A stretch of DNA of 64,000 nt from Herbaspirillum sp. SJZ106 (GCF_006715495.1 NZ_VFNI01000003.1:1-64000); one strand, 5' to 3'; counted from the stretch's first letter, positions 17,607 through 28,883 are shown. Numbers and translations: made by a program. The notes: generated by a model not told the origin, from the sequence alone.

Positions 17607-18962
17607 TCAGTGCCCGTGGCCGGGTTTCGTTGCCGGCGCGTGGTCCGGGGCGTGATGCGGAGGCGGCGGCGCGCCGCCTTTCCATTCGTAGGCCACACTG
17701 CCGGCCGGCGCCCGGTACCAGCCGGGATCGCGGTAATCGCCGCGCGCCAGGTTCTTGCGCACCTTGACGGTGCTGAACATGCCGCCCATCTCGATGGCGC
17801 CGTAGGGGCCGTTGCCGGCCATCATCGGCAATGTGTTCTCGGGCAGCGGCATTTCCATGCCATCCATCGAGCCGCCCTTGTCGCCCATGGCCATGTAGTC
17901 GGGGATCAGCTTGGCTATCCTGGCGGCGAGGCCGGACTGGTCGACCCCGATCATGGTCGGCACGCCGTGGCCCATGGCATTCATCGTGTGGTGCGCCTTG
18001 TGGCAATGCAAGGCCCAGTCGCCTTCCTCGGTGGCGTCGAACTCGATGGCGCGCATCTGGCCCACGGCGATGTCGGCCGACACCTCCGGCCAGCGCGCGG
18101 CCGGCGGCGTCCAGCCGCCGTCGGTGCCGGTGACGGTGAACTCGTGGCCGTGCAGGTGGATCGGGTGGTTGGTCATGGTCAGGTTGCCCACGCGGATGCG
18201 TACGCGGTCGTTTTGCCGCACCACCAGCGGGTCGATGCCGGGGAAGGCGCGGCTGTTCCAGGTTCACAGGTTGAAGTCGAGCATGGTGCTGACCTTGGGC
18301 GTGGCCGCGCCCGGCTCGATGTCGTAGGCGTTGAGCAGGAACACGAAGTCGCGGTCCACGCGCATGAAGTCGGGATCCTTCGGATGCGTGACCCAGAAGC
18401 CCATCATGCCCATGGCCATCTGCACCATCTCATCGGCGTGCGGGTGGTACATGAAGGTGCCGGCGCGGCGCGCGGTGAACTCATAGACGAAGGTCTTGCC
18501 CGGCGGGATGCCGGGCTGGGTCAGGCCGGCCACGCCATCCATGCCGTTGGGCAGGCGCTGGCCGTGCCAGTGCACCGAGGTCGCCTCGGGCAGCTTGTTG
18601 GTGACGAAGATGCGCACCCGGTCGCCCTCGACCACCTCGATGGTGGGGCCGGGGCTCTGGCCGTTGTAGCCCCACAGGTTGGCCTTCATGCCCGGGGCGA
18701 TCTCGCGCACCACCGGCTCGGCCACCAGATGGAATTCCTTGACGCCGTTCTTCATGCGCCAGGGCAGGCTCCAGCCGTTCAGGGTCACCACCGGCTGGTA
18801 GGGGCGGCCGCCGGTGGGCGCCAGCGGCGGCTGGGTCTGCGCGCTTTGTTGCAGCGGCGCTTCGGGCAGGCTGGCCGCGCCGGCGCGGCTGACGGCCGAT
18901 GCCGTCACCGCCAGGGCCGAGCCTTGCAGGAAGGCGCGGCGGCTGATGTTGGTATCGTTCAT
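17607..18962 (-). pseudogene. Multicopper oxidase (CopA-type), interrupted by an in-frame TGA
   Basis: Periplasmic Cu(I) oxidase of the copper-resistance type, 452 codons if read through. A Tat signal (ISRRAFLQGSALAVTAS) opens the protein. The first half has the copper motifs HWHGQRLPNG and HPHADEM; the second has HPIHLHGHEF and HCHKAHHTMNAM, so all copper ligands would be present in a full protein. A TGA at 18266-18264 cuts the frame after TMLDFNL. The codons after it continue in the same frame with TWNSRAFPGIDPLVV. The family normally reads NLWTWNSR here, so TGG changed to TGA. As it stands only a 232-residue N-terminal piece would be made. It overlaps the TolC-type gene by ATGA. Confidence 0.85.
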
Positions 18963-20344
18963 GGTTGCTTTCCTTGTTGTGGAGCGGCGGTAGCGGCGGG
19001 GCCGCCCAGCGCCAGTTGCAGGCCGGCGTCGGCGATCCAGAAATCGCGCTCGGCCTCGATGGCGGCATTGACCGTGGCGGCCTGTTCGCGGGCATCGGCC
19101 AGCAGCTCGAACACGCTGATGAGCATGCCGTTGTAGCGCAGCAGGGTTTCATCGGAGACCTGGCGGCGCAGCGGCACGATGGCGTCGCGGTAACGGCGCG
19201 CCAGCGCGAAGGCATCCTGCCGTTCGCGCCAGGCCAGGCGCACCTGCGAGCGGGCGTCGAGAGCGGCGGCGGCCAGCTTGTGGGCGCTTTGCATATAGAT
19301 CGCCTCGGCCCGGGCCACGCGCGCCTGGCCCCAGTTGAACAGCGGAATCTCGATGTCGACCTGGTAGCCGATCTCGGGCGCCTTGCCGCTCTCCGAGGTG
19401 CGCAGTGCGCCCAGGTCGAGCACGTTGATGAAGCGGGTGGCGCGCGTCAGTCCCAGCGAATCCTGCAGGCCGGCCACCTCCAGCCGGGCCGCCTGCACAT
19501 CGAGACGCTGTTCCATGGCCCGGCGTTCGATATCGGCCGCCGTCTCGATCTGCGCAGGCAAGTCGGGCAGCCGCTGCGGCAACGCGAAAGCGGGGGCCAT
19601 GCCCAACAGGCGCGCCAGCGCTTCCTTGTCCTGCAGCGCCTCGCGCCGGGCGCGCGCCAGGCGGGTCTGGGCGTCGGCGTAGAACAACTGCTCGCGCGCG
19701 GCATCGAGCTTGCTGAGATTGCCGCGTCCGGCCATCCTGGCGGCCAGCTCATGCGCGGCTTCGGCGGCCTGGTTGACTTGCTCCTGATAGGCCAGGCCCT
19801 GTTGCGAAGCCAGCGCCCGGTAATAGGCCTGGCGCGTTTGCGCGGCGGTACGCAGCAGCTTGTCGGCCAGCAGCAGGCGCACCTGGTCGAAGCGGCGCGC
19901 CTCGATGCGGGAGGCGGCCGGCATGGTGAAGAGCTTCATCAGCGCCAGCGACAGGCTGCGTTCGATCTTGATGTCGCCGCCGGCATGCGTGCGGGCGAAC
20001 GAGAAGCCCGGATTGGGCAGGCGTCCGGCTTGCACCAGGTCGGCTTCGGCGATGCCGAGTTCGGCGAAGGCGGCCTGCAGGTCGGGGTTGTTGATGAGCG
20101 CGATCTGCACCGCGTCGTCGGCGCTGGCCAATTGCCCGGCTTGCAATAGCCGGGCGATGCGCGTTTCGCTGCGCCGGGTATCGTCGTCCGTGCGGTTCCA
20201 GGCGGGCGTGGCGCCGAGCTTTTGCGCGGCGATGTCCTGCACTCGGCCGAAGCCGCCGTCCGGAGACAATTGCGCACAGCCGGCCAGCAGCGCGCACGCC
20301 GCCAGCACACCCGTGCGCAGGGGGAAGGAAACCAAGGGGATCAT
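18959..20344 (-). CDS. TolC-family outer-membrane factor lipoprotein (copper cluster)
   Basis: Outer-membrane efflux/copper-resistance protein of 461 residues. A lipoprotein signal ends in LLAGC (Cys about 23). The two OEP repeats (PF02321) are long amphipathic helices, for example DAVQIALINNPDLQAAFAEL and LFNWGQARVARAEAIYMQSA-type stretches. It resembles the TolC-like genes placed beside CopA-type oxidases in Burkholderiales copper clusters. No RND pump or adaptor gene is next to it, so the partner is unclear. The stop overlaps the oxidase start; the gene upstream ends 83 bp away. Confidence 0.82.
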   Translation of the reverse strand: MIPLVSFPLRTGVLAACALLAGCAQLSPDGGFGRVQDIAAQKLGATPAWNRTDDDTRRSETRIARLLQAGQLASADDAVQIALINNPDLQAAFAELGIAEADLVQAGRLPNPGFSFARTHAGGDIKIERSLSLALMKLFTMPAASRIEARRFDQVRLLLADKLLRTAAQTRQAYYRALASQQGLAYQEQVNQAAEAAHELAARMAGRGNLSKLDAAREQLFYADAQTRLARARREALQDKEALARLLGMAPAFALPQRLPDLPAQIETAADIERRAMEQRLDVQAARLEVAGLQDSLGLTRATRFINVLDLGALRTSESGKAPEIGYQVDIEIPLFNWGQARVARAEAIYMQSAHKLAAAALDARSQVRLAWRERQDAFALARRYRDAIVPLRRQVSDETLLRYNGMLISVFELLADAREQAATVNAAIEAERDFWIADAGLQLALGGPAATAAPQQGKQP

Positions 20345-20427
20345 GTAATCCTCGTCTGATGATGAACGTCATTCGCCGCGCGGCGGGCGCGGCGGGGCAG
20401 GCGTACCCGCGGGCACGCGTTCAGCGA

Positions 20428-20880
20428 TCAGATCGAAGCAGGAGGGCGGTCGGGATTTTCCGGCAGGTAGCCGACGAAGCCGGTGGCCGGCAGCGCGATG
20501 AATTCGCGCGAGGGAAGATCGGGGGCGGGCGGCGCGTCCAGCGCCAGCGGCAGTACCGCGCCGGTGGTGCAGGCGGCGCAGTAGCTGCAGGAAGCGTTCT
20601 TGTGCTGGGCGTGGGGCGCGTCGTGCGCGGGCGCCGTATTGGCGACTGCATCGGCAACCGCATCGACAACCAGCTCGGCTTGCGCATGCTGGCCATGCCG
20701 GTGCGCCGTCGCCTGCGCATGCTCGCCCTGTTTCATGGCGTGCGCCGCATGCGCGCCGTGCCCGGCGGCAGCCGTTTGCAGCATGACCGGCGCGCAGGCT
20801 TGCAGCACGGCGGCGAACCCCTGGACGGGGATCGCCAGCGCCAGCAGCCACAGCAGGAAGATTTTCGCGCGCAGGATCAT
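20428..20880 (-). CDS. DUF2946-like His-rich exported protein
   Basis: Exported small protein of 150 residues. A signal peptide (ILRAKIFLLWLLALAIPVQGFA) is followed by a His/Ala-rich middle (HGAHAAHAMKQGEHAQATAH) and the cluster CSYCAACTTGA. The Cys pair plus a hydrophobic stretch in an approximately 120-150-residue protein resembles DUF2946, often found in copper regions. It starts 24 bp after the cadA stop, so it is likely cotranscribed with cadA. The His and Cys clusters suggest metal binding, which is inference. Confidence 0.62.
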   Translation of the reverse strand: MILRAKIFLLWLLALAIPVQGFAAVLQACAPVMLQTAAAGHGAHAAHAMKQGEHAQATAHRHGQHAQAELVVDAVADAVANTAPAHDAPHAQHKNASCSYCAACTTGAVLPLALDAPPAPDLPSREFIALPATGFVGYLPENPDRPPASI

Positions 20881-20904
20881 GGCGGCAAGTATAGCACCGG
20901 GCGC

Positions 20905-23220
20905 TTACGCGACCCGCGACGGCACCCCGCGCACCAGCCGCAGGCCGTTGAACACCACGATCAGGCTGGCGCCCATGTCGGCGAACACCGCCATCCAGAG
21001 CGAGCTCATGCCGGCCAGCGCGAGCGCCAGGAACACCGCCTTGATGCCCAGCGCGATGGCGATGTTCTGCACCAGTACCGCATGCGCCTTGTTGCTCAAG
21101 CGGATGAAGTCGGGGATCTTGCGCAGGTCGTCGTCCATCAGCGCGACATCGGCGGTTTCCAGCGCCGTGTCGGTGCCGGCCGCGCCCATGGCGAAACCGA
21201 TCCGGGCGCGCGCCAGCGCCGGCGCATCGTTGATGCCGTCGCCTACCATGCCGACCTCGCCATATTGCGTATCCAGCGCTTCGACAGCCTTGAGCTTGTC
21301 ATCCGGCAGTTGGTCGCCGCGGGCGTCGTCGATGCCGGTCTGGGCGGCGATGGCTTGCGCGGTATGCGGGTTGTCGCCGGTCAGCATGACCACGTGCACG
21401 CCCAGTTGCTGCAGGTCGGCGACCGCCTCGCGGCTGCTCGGGCGTACCGTGTCGGCCACCGCCACCAGCAGTTGGGGCTTGGCGCCACGGCACAGCAGGG
21501 TGGTGGTCTTGCCCTGCTTCTCGAAGGCTTGCAGGCGCGCTTCCAGTGCCGGGCTGCACATGCCCAGTTCATGCACCAGGCGATGGTTGCCAAGATGGTA
21601 GAGCTCGCCGCCGATGCGCCCCCGTACGCCGCGTCCGGCCAGCGCTTCGAAGTCGCTCACCTCCAGCGCGGCGGCGCCTTGCCGGGCGGCGATGGCGCGC
21701 GAGACCGGATGGTCCGAGCGCGCGGCCAGCGAGACGGCCAGTTGCAGCAGCGCGTCCTGGTCGGCGGAAGGGGCGAGCGACACCACGTCGGTCACCGCCG
21801 GCTTGCCGAAGGTGATGGTGCCGGTTTTGTCCAGCGCCAGCGCGCGCAGCTTGCGGCCCTGTTCCAGATAGACTCCGCCCTTGACCAGGATGCCGTGGCG
21901 CGCCGCCGCCGCCAGCCCGCTGACGATGGTGACCGGGGTCGAGATCACCAGCGCGCAGGGGCAGGCGATCACCAGCAGCACCAGCGCCTTGTACAGCCAG
22001 GGATGGAAGTCGGCGCCCAGCAGCAGCGGCGGCAGTACCGCCACCAGCACCGCCATGGCGACCACGGCCGGGATATAGACTTGCGCGAAGCGGTCGACGA
22101 AGCGCTGGGTCGGCGCGCGCTGGCCTTGCGCCTGCTGCACGCTCTTGACGATGCGCGACAGCGTGGAATCGCCCTGGGCGGCGGTGACGCGCAGCACGAA
22201 CGCGCCGTGCTCGTTGATGGTGCCGGCGAACACCGTGTCGCCCGACTGCTTGGCGACCGGGATGCTTTCGCCGGTGATCGGCGCCTGGTTGATGCTGGTT
22301 GCGCCTTCGGTGATCACGCCATCGAGCGGCACGCGTTCGCCCGGCGCCACGCGCACGATGGCATCTATCGCCACCTCGCGCGCTGGCGCGCTGGCCCAGC
22401 TGCCGTCGGCGCCGCGCACGGTGGCGAGGTCGGGCGACATCGCCATCAGGCCGGCGATGGCGTTGCGCGCGCGCTCCAGCGACAGCGCCTCGATCATCTC
22501 GGCCAGCGTGAACAGCACGATCACCACCGCCGCCTCGGGCCACTGGCCGATCACGGCCGCGCCGATGACCGCCAGCGACATCAGGAAATTCATGTTGAGC
22601 GAGAAGTTGCGCAAGGCGATCCAGCCCTTCTTCAGCGTACCCAGCCCGCCCAGCGCAATGCCCAGCAGGGCCAGCGCGATCACCGGCAGCGAACGTTCGT
22701 CGCCGCTGGTCCAGGCCACGATCTCGGAACCCAGCGCGGCGATGCCGGCCAGCCCCAGCAGGACCCAGCGGCGCGCCGGGATGCGGTAGGCCGCGGCCTG
22801 CTCGATGGCGCCGGCCTGCGCGGCGGAGGCGTCCAGCGAGTCGGACTTGACCGCCGGCAGCATGTCCAATGCCTTCAGGGTGGCGACGATGGGCGCAATG
22901 GACGGCAATTGGTGCTGCACCGTCAGTTCGCGCTGGATCAGGTTGAATTCCAGCGCGCCGACGCCGTTCATCTGCCCCAGCCGCTCGCGGATCAGCTTTT
23001 CCTCGGTGGGGCAGTCCATCTTCTGGATGAAGAACACCGCCTCTTCGGTGTCGCCCGCCAGGCGCCGGGCCGCCGGCATTGCCGTTTGCAGCGCCGCGTG
23101 CGCGTGGCCGCCGCAACAGCTGCCGCCGCCGTCGGCATGCGCATGGCTGTGGTCATGATGCGCGTGATCATGGTCATCATGGTCATGACTGTGGTGGTGT
23201 CCATGCTGGTGTGCGGCCAT
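20905..23220 (-). CDS. cadA: Cd/Zn/Pb-exporting P1B-type ATPase CadA
   Basis: Pumps divalent soft metals (Cd2+, Zn2+, Pb2+) out of the cytoplasm, 771 residues. The N-terminus is His-rich (about 4-42, with SCCGGH). It is followed by one HMA domain with the Cd/Zn-type motif FIQKMDCPTEEK (about 64-75). The membrane CPC motif is at about 420-422, the phosphorylated Asp in DKTGT at about 464-468, SDHPVS marks the nucleotide site and GDGINDAP the hinge. It is divergent from cadR, with a MerR-type promoter 46 bp upstream. The DUF2946-like gene follows closely. Confidence 0.92.
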   Translation of the reverse strand: MAAHQHGHHHSHDHDDHDHAHHDHSHAHADGGGSCCGGHAHAALQTAMPAARRLAGDTEEAVFFIQKMDCPTEEKLIRERLGQMNGVGALEFNLIQRELTVQHQLPSIAPIVATLKALDMLPAVKSDSLDASAAQAGAIEQAAAYRIPARRWVLLGLAGIAALGSEIVAWTSGDERSLPVIALALLGIALGGLGTLKKGWIALRNFSLNMNFLMSLAVIGAAVIGQWPEAAVVIVLFTLAEMIEALSLERARNAIAGLMAMSPDLATVRGADGSWASAPAREVAIDAIVRVAPGERVPLDGVITEGATSINQAPITGESIPVAKQSGDTVFAGTINEHGAFVLRVTAAQGDSTLSRIVKSVQQAQGQRAPTQRFVDRFAQVYIPAVVAMAVLVAVLPPLLLGADFHPWLYKALVLLVIACPCALVISTPVTIVSGLAAAARHGILVKGGVYLEQGRKLRALALDKTGTITFGKPAVTDVVSLAPSADQDALLQLAVSLAARSDHPVSRAIAARQGAAALEVSDFEALAGRGVRGRIGGELYHLGNHRLVHELGMCSPALEARLQAFEKQGKTTTLLCRGAKPQLLVAVADTVRPSSREAVADLQQLGVHVVMLTGDNPHTAQAIAAQTGIDDARGDQLPDDKLKAVEALDTQYGEVGMVGDGINDAPALARARIGFAMGAAGTDTALETADVALMDDDLRKIPDFIRLSNKAHAVLVQNIAIALGIKAVFLALALAGMSSLWMAVFADMGASLIVVFNGLRLVRGVPSRVA

Positions 23221-23265
23221 CGGGTTTTCCTTTTCTCCAGTGCAGCGGATTGGTTGACGGGTTAT

Positions 23266-23296
23266 ATTAGAAACCCTGGAGTAACTACAAGGTCAA
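23266..23296 (-). promoter_or_regulatory. MerR/CadR-type promoter of cadA
   Basis: On the minus strand TTGACC (-35, 23296-23291) and TCTAAT (-10, 23271-23266) are separated by 19 bp, the long spacer typical of MerR-family activation. An imperfect dyad at 23273-23293 (ACCCTGGAG...CTACAAGGT) covers the spacer and resembles PbrR/CadR operators. cadR starts 8 bp to the right, so the same site probably autoregulates it. Confidence 0.75.
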
Positions 23297-23303
23297 GCGC
23301 ACC

Positions 23304-23756
23304 ATGGATACACTGAAAATTGGCGAACTGGCAACGCTGGCCGATTGCCCGGTCGACACCATCCGCTATTACGAGAAGGAAACCCTGCTGCCCGAGCCGA
23401 CCCGCTCGCAGGCCAATTACCGGTTGTATGGCGCGCGCCATGTGGAGCGGCTGCAATTCATCCGCCACTGCCGTTCGCTGGACATGACGCTGGATGAGGT
23501 GCGCGAGCTGCTGCGCCTGCGCGATGCGCCCGAGCAGAATTGCGGCGAGGTCAATGCCTTGCTGGACAAGCACATCGGCCACGTGGCCCAGCGCATCGAA
23601 CAATTGAAAGCCTTGCAGGGGCAATTGCACATGTTGCGTGCGCAATGCGACGCCGACCAGCCGGCGCGCGACTGCGGCATCCTGCAGGGATTGGCGAATC
23701 TGCCCGACGATGTGAAGCCGGCCAATCTCGGCAGCCACGGCGGCGGCTGCCACTGA
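23304..23756 (+). CDS. cadR: Cd(II)/Pb(II)-responsive MerR-family regulator CadR
   Basis: Metal-sensing activator of cadA, 150 residues. The MerR helix-turn-helix is seen as LKIGELATLADCPVDTIRYYEKETLLPEP, here given in part. A dimerisation helix follows, and metal-site cysteines lie at NCGEVN and ARDCGIL. The C-terminus is GSHGGGCH, the His/Cys tail common in CadR. It is divergent from cadA across a shared operator. PbrR is a close relative, so Pb may also be sensed. Confidence 0.88.
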   Translation: MDTLKIGELATLADCPVDTIRYYEKETLLPEPTRSQANYRLYGARHVERLQFIRHCRSLDMTLDEVRELLRLRDAPEQNCGEVNALLDKHIGHVAQRIEQLKALQGQLHMLRAQCDADQPARDCGILQGLANLPDDVKPANLGSHGGGCH

Positions 23757-23820
23757 CCGGCGGGCATGGCGGGCCGGGGGCGGCGTTGCGCCTGCTTGCC
23801 GTACCTTGGTACTGTCTGCG

Positions 23821-24717
23821 TCAGCGCGCCAGCCAGGCCATCACTTCCGCGATCACTTCGTCCGGCTTTTCCCGCTGCGGAAAATGGCCGGCGCCATCGA
23901 TCACCACGCGGCGATAACCGTTTCCGAACAGCTTGTCCTTGCCTTCCGAGGTCGAGGGATGGTTGGCGCCATCCTCGCCGCCATGCAGCATCAGGGTCGG
24001 CACCATGATCACGGGTGTTTGCGCCAGCGCGGCCTCCAGCCCGGCATAGGCCGGATCGCCTTCAGCGAAGCCCCAGCGGTGGCGGTAGGAGTGCAGGCAG
24101 ATATCGGCCCAGTCGGGATTGTCGAAAGAAGCCGCAGTGTTGGCGAACTCGCTGTCGGCGAACGACCACGACGGCGACCAGGTGGTCCACATGAAGCGGG
24201 TGAAGGCGCGGCGGTCCTGTTTCAGTTCGTCGGCCCCGCGCGGCGTGGCGAAGAACCAGTGGTACCAGTAGTTGCGCGATTGCTGCAGCGACAGTTTCTG
24301 GCCGGCGGTATTGGTGCCCCAGCCGACCGAGAGGGTGATGCAATGGCTGATGCGCTCCGGCGTCTGCGACGCGGCAATGTAGGCGGCGCGTGCGCCCCAG
24401 TCGTGGCCGATCAGCGCGTAGCGCTGCAGTCCCAGGGCGTCGGCGAAGGCCATCAGGTCAGCGCCCAGCGCGGCCAGCTGGCCGCTGCGCGGAGTGGCGT
24501 CGGACAGGAAGCGGGTCGGCCCATAGCCGCGCAGGAACGGACGGATCACCCGATAGCCCGCCGCGCGCAAGGGGTGCAGGAGGTGGTCCCAGGTGCGCAC
24601 ATCGTCCGGCCAGCCATGCACCAGCACCACGGCGGGCGCATCGGCCGGGCCGCTTTCTTCAAAGGCGATGCGCAATGTGTCGGTGTCGATGAAACTCAGG
24701 TGATTGCTTTGCGGCAT
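23821..24717 (-). CDS. Alpha/beta hydrolase, epoxide/haloalkane hydrolase-like
   Basis: Cytoplasmic alpha/beta-hydrolase fold enzyme of 298 residues. The oxyanion segment VLVHGWPDD, the nucleophile elbow GHDWGA (Asp nucleophile) and the C-terminal histidine in GAGHFPQREKPDEV are visible. An Asp nucleophile fits epoxide hydrolases and haloalkane dehalogenases rather than esterases. The start at 24717 (MPQSNHL) has a CGGAGAA site; the frame continues to 24798 without one. It is convergent with cadR and not obviously connected to metal resistance. Substrate unknown. Confidence 0.8.
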   Translation of the reverse strand: MPQSNHLSFIDTDTLRIAFEESGPADAPAVVLVHGWPDDVRTWDHLLHPLRAAGYRVIRPFLRGYGPTRFLSDATPRSGQLAALGADLMAFADALGLQRYALIGHDWGARAAYIAASQTPERISHCITLSVGWGTNTAGQKLSLQQSRNYWYHWFFATPRGADELKQDRRAFTRFMWTTWSPSWSFADSEFANTAASFDNPDWADICLHSYRHRWGFAEGDPAYAGLEAALAQTPVIMVPTLMLHGGEDGANHPSTSEGKDKLFGNGYRRVVIDGAGHFPQREKPDEVIAEVMAWLAR

Positions 24718-24869
24718 GGCAGGCGTTCTCCGATGGATGCAGCGATATTCGCTGTAGTGGCCGAGGATCTCAGGTAAATCATCGCAGCAGTGCCGCACCG
24801 GGACAATGTAAAAAAACCGGGCCAGGATGAAATTTCCTCATGCCAGGCGCGGCATGCCAGTCATTGCCG

Positions 24870-25847
24870 TCAGCCTGCAATCTTGCCCAGGATGCGATCC
24901 ATCATCCATGCCGTCTGTGCGGCGCTGTCGCCGCAGGAAGGATGGCGCGCGCCGCCGGCGAGGTGCGCGCGCATGTTGGCGACGTGGTGTAACTGGATGT
25001 TTTCCGGATGGGGGATCTCCAGGCGTTCGATGCCGTCGGCAGTGGTCAATTGCAGCGCTTGCTCTTCAAATACCGAGAACGCGATCTTGCCCGCGCTGCC
25101 GGTGATTTCCACCCGGTCGGCGCGCTCGAAGCTGCCGAAGTGCCAGCTCCCGCTGCCGGTCACCCCCGACGCGTAGCGCCAGCTGGCGACGACGGCATCG
25201 CATGCGCTATACAGGCCCTGCTGGTTGGCGCTGTTGCCGCAAGCCTGTGCGACTTCGCCGAAGAAGTGGGAAAACAGGTTCAGGCCGTGGCTGGCCAGGT
25301 CGTCGAAATAACCGCCGGGCGCAATGCGCGCGTCGGTGCGCCAGCGGTAAGTACGGTTGAGGTCGTCCGCGGCCGGGGGCCGCGCCAGTTGCCAGTGGAG
25401 ATGGCGCGGCGTGCCGATGCGGCCATCTGCAAGCCATTTCCGGACCTGTTCGAAGCGCGGCAGCGAGCGCCGGTAGTAGGCCACGAACAACGGCAATCCG
25501 GCCTGCCCGAATGCCTCGACCATGGCCAGGCATTCGGCGTGGCTGGGCGCCATCGGCTTTTCGACGCAACAGGGTTTGCCGGCGGCGGCCACCTTCAGCG
25601 CGTAATGCAAATGCGTGTCGGGCGGCGTGGCGATGTAGACGGCATCGATATCGGCATCGGCGATCAGCGCATCGGCGTCGTCGAACCAGCGCGGCACGCC
25701 GTGGCGGCGCGCATAGTCGGCCGCCAGCGCCGCGTCGCGCCGCATGACGGCGGCCAGTTCGAAGCCGGCTGTCTTCTGGTAGGCCGGGCCGCTCTTGCGT
25801 TCGGTGACGGCGCCGCAGCCGATGATGCCCCAGCGCAGCGGCTTCAT
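24870..25847 (-). CDS. Gfo/Idh/MocA-family oxidoreductase
   Basis: NAD(P)-dependent dehydrogenase of 325 residues. The Rossmann motif is WGIIGCGAVTE near the N-terminus; EKPMAPSHAE is the family's conserved lysine motif and a GGYFDDLASHGLNL stretch is in the C-terminal domain. Substrates of the family are usually sugars or inositols; the real one here is unknown. The ATG at 25847 overlaps the cueR stop (ATGA), which suggests cotranslation with a copper regulator, an odd pairing. Confidence 0.82.
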   Translation of the reverse strand: MKPLRWGIIGCGAVTERKSGPAYQKTAGFELAAVMRRDAALAADYARRHGVPRWFDDADALIADADIDAVYIATPPDTHLHYALKVAAAGKPCCVEKPMAPSHAECLAMVEAFGQAGLPLFVAYYRRSLPRFEQVRKWLADGRIGTPRHLHWQLARPPAADDLNRTYRWRTDARIAPGGYFDDLASHGLNLFSHFFGEVAQACGNSANQQGLYSACDAVVASWRYASGVTGSGSWHFGSFERADRVEITGSAGKIAFSVFEEQALQLTTADGIERLEIPHPENIQLHHVANMRAHLAGGARHPSCGDSAAQTAWMMDRILGKIAG

Positions 25848-26269
25848 GCGGCGGCCTTGGGTGCGTGTGCGCAGGAGCCGTCCCCGGCGCCCAGCGCATC
25901 GAGGATGGGGCAGTCGGGCCGGTGGTCGCCGTGGCAATTGCGCGCCAGCGTTTCCAGTGTCGATTTCATCGCCTGCAGTTCGCGGATGCGCTGGTCGAGT
26001 TCGCCGATATGCGCCTCGGCCAGTTGCTTGACCTTGCGGCTGGAACGCGACTGGTCCAGCCACAGGCCGATCAGGTCGGCGATCTGCTTCATCGAAAAGC
26101 CGAGCAGGCGCGACTGGCGGATGAAGCGCAGCAGGTGCACGTCGCGCTCGCGGTAGACGCGGTAGCCGGCATCGGTGCGCCCGGCCTTGGGGATCAGGCC
26201 GGTCTCTTCGTAATGGCGGATCATCTTGGCACTCACGCCCGAGGCGTTGGCGGCTTCTCCGATATTCAT
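25844..26269 (-). CDS. cueR: Cu(I)-responsive MerR-family regulator CueR
   Basis: Copper sensor-activator of 141 residues. The N-terminal MerR helix-turn-helix is MNIGEAANASGVSAKMIRHY. The Cu(I) loop has two cysteines eight positions apart in CHGDHRPDCPIL, matching the CueR arrangement, and a His-containing tail (SCAHAPKAAA). It begins 4 bp after the copA stop, so it is in the copA operon, and it should act on the copA and copZ promoters near 28.8 kb. It overlaps the next gene by 4 bp. Confidence 0.9.
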   Translation of the reverse strand: MNIGEAANASGVSAKMIRHYEETGLIPKAGRTDAGYRVYRERDVHLLRFIRQSRLLGFSMKQIADLIGLWLDQSRSSRKVKQLAEAHIGELDQRIRELQAMKSTLETLARNCHGDHRPDCPILDALGAGDGSCAHAPKAAA

Positions 26270-26273
26270 GATG

Positions 26274-28715
<2,442 letters not shown>

Positions 28716-28750
28716 GGCGAAGGCTCCGGAAGGATGGTGGACATGACGCC

Positions 28751-28781
28751 ATCATCATCCTTCCTATGATAGGAAGGTCAA
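28751..28781 (-). promoter_or_regulatory. CueR-type promoter of copA
   Basis: On the minus strand TTGACC (28781-28776) and GATGAT (28756-28751) have a 19-bp spacer. The perfect dyad CCTTCCTAT-G-ATAGGAAGG (28759-28777) spans it, matching CueR operators of the form CCTTCC...GGAAGG. The site is 36 bp before the copA start. Confidence 0.8.
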
Positions 28782-28815
28782 GCGGGATTGTCGCACGGAT
28801 GCGAAAAATCGGTGC

Positions 28816-28846
28816 TTGACCTTGCCATGGCAGGAAGGTTTAAGCT
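28816..28846 (+). promoter_or_regulatory. CueR-type promoter of copZ
   Basis: TTGACC (28816-28821) and TAAGCT (28841-28846) are separated by exactly 19 bp. The dyad ACCTTGCCA...GGAAGGT (28819-28839) covers the spacer. The copZ ATG lies 37 bp downstream with an AAAGGAG site. It is separate from the copA operator. Confidence 0.8.
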
Positions 28847-28883
28847 TGTGGACATACCATCCACCGATTGAAAGGAGTTCGCC

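Noticed and set aside
18264-18266. TGA as a selenocysteine codon in the multicopper oxidase
   Set aside because: The family has Trp at this place, no selenoprotein member is known to me and no SECIS-like hairpin was noticed after the codon.
20359-23316. Very long open frame (985 codons) on the plus strand opposite cadA and the DUF2946-like gene
   Set aside because: Composition is Arg/Gln/His/Gly-rich without domains; it is the high-GC complement of cadA, which has all its catalytic motifs.
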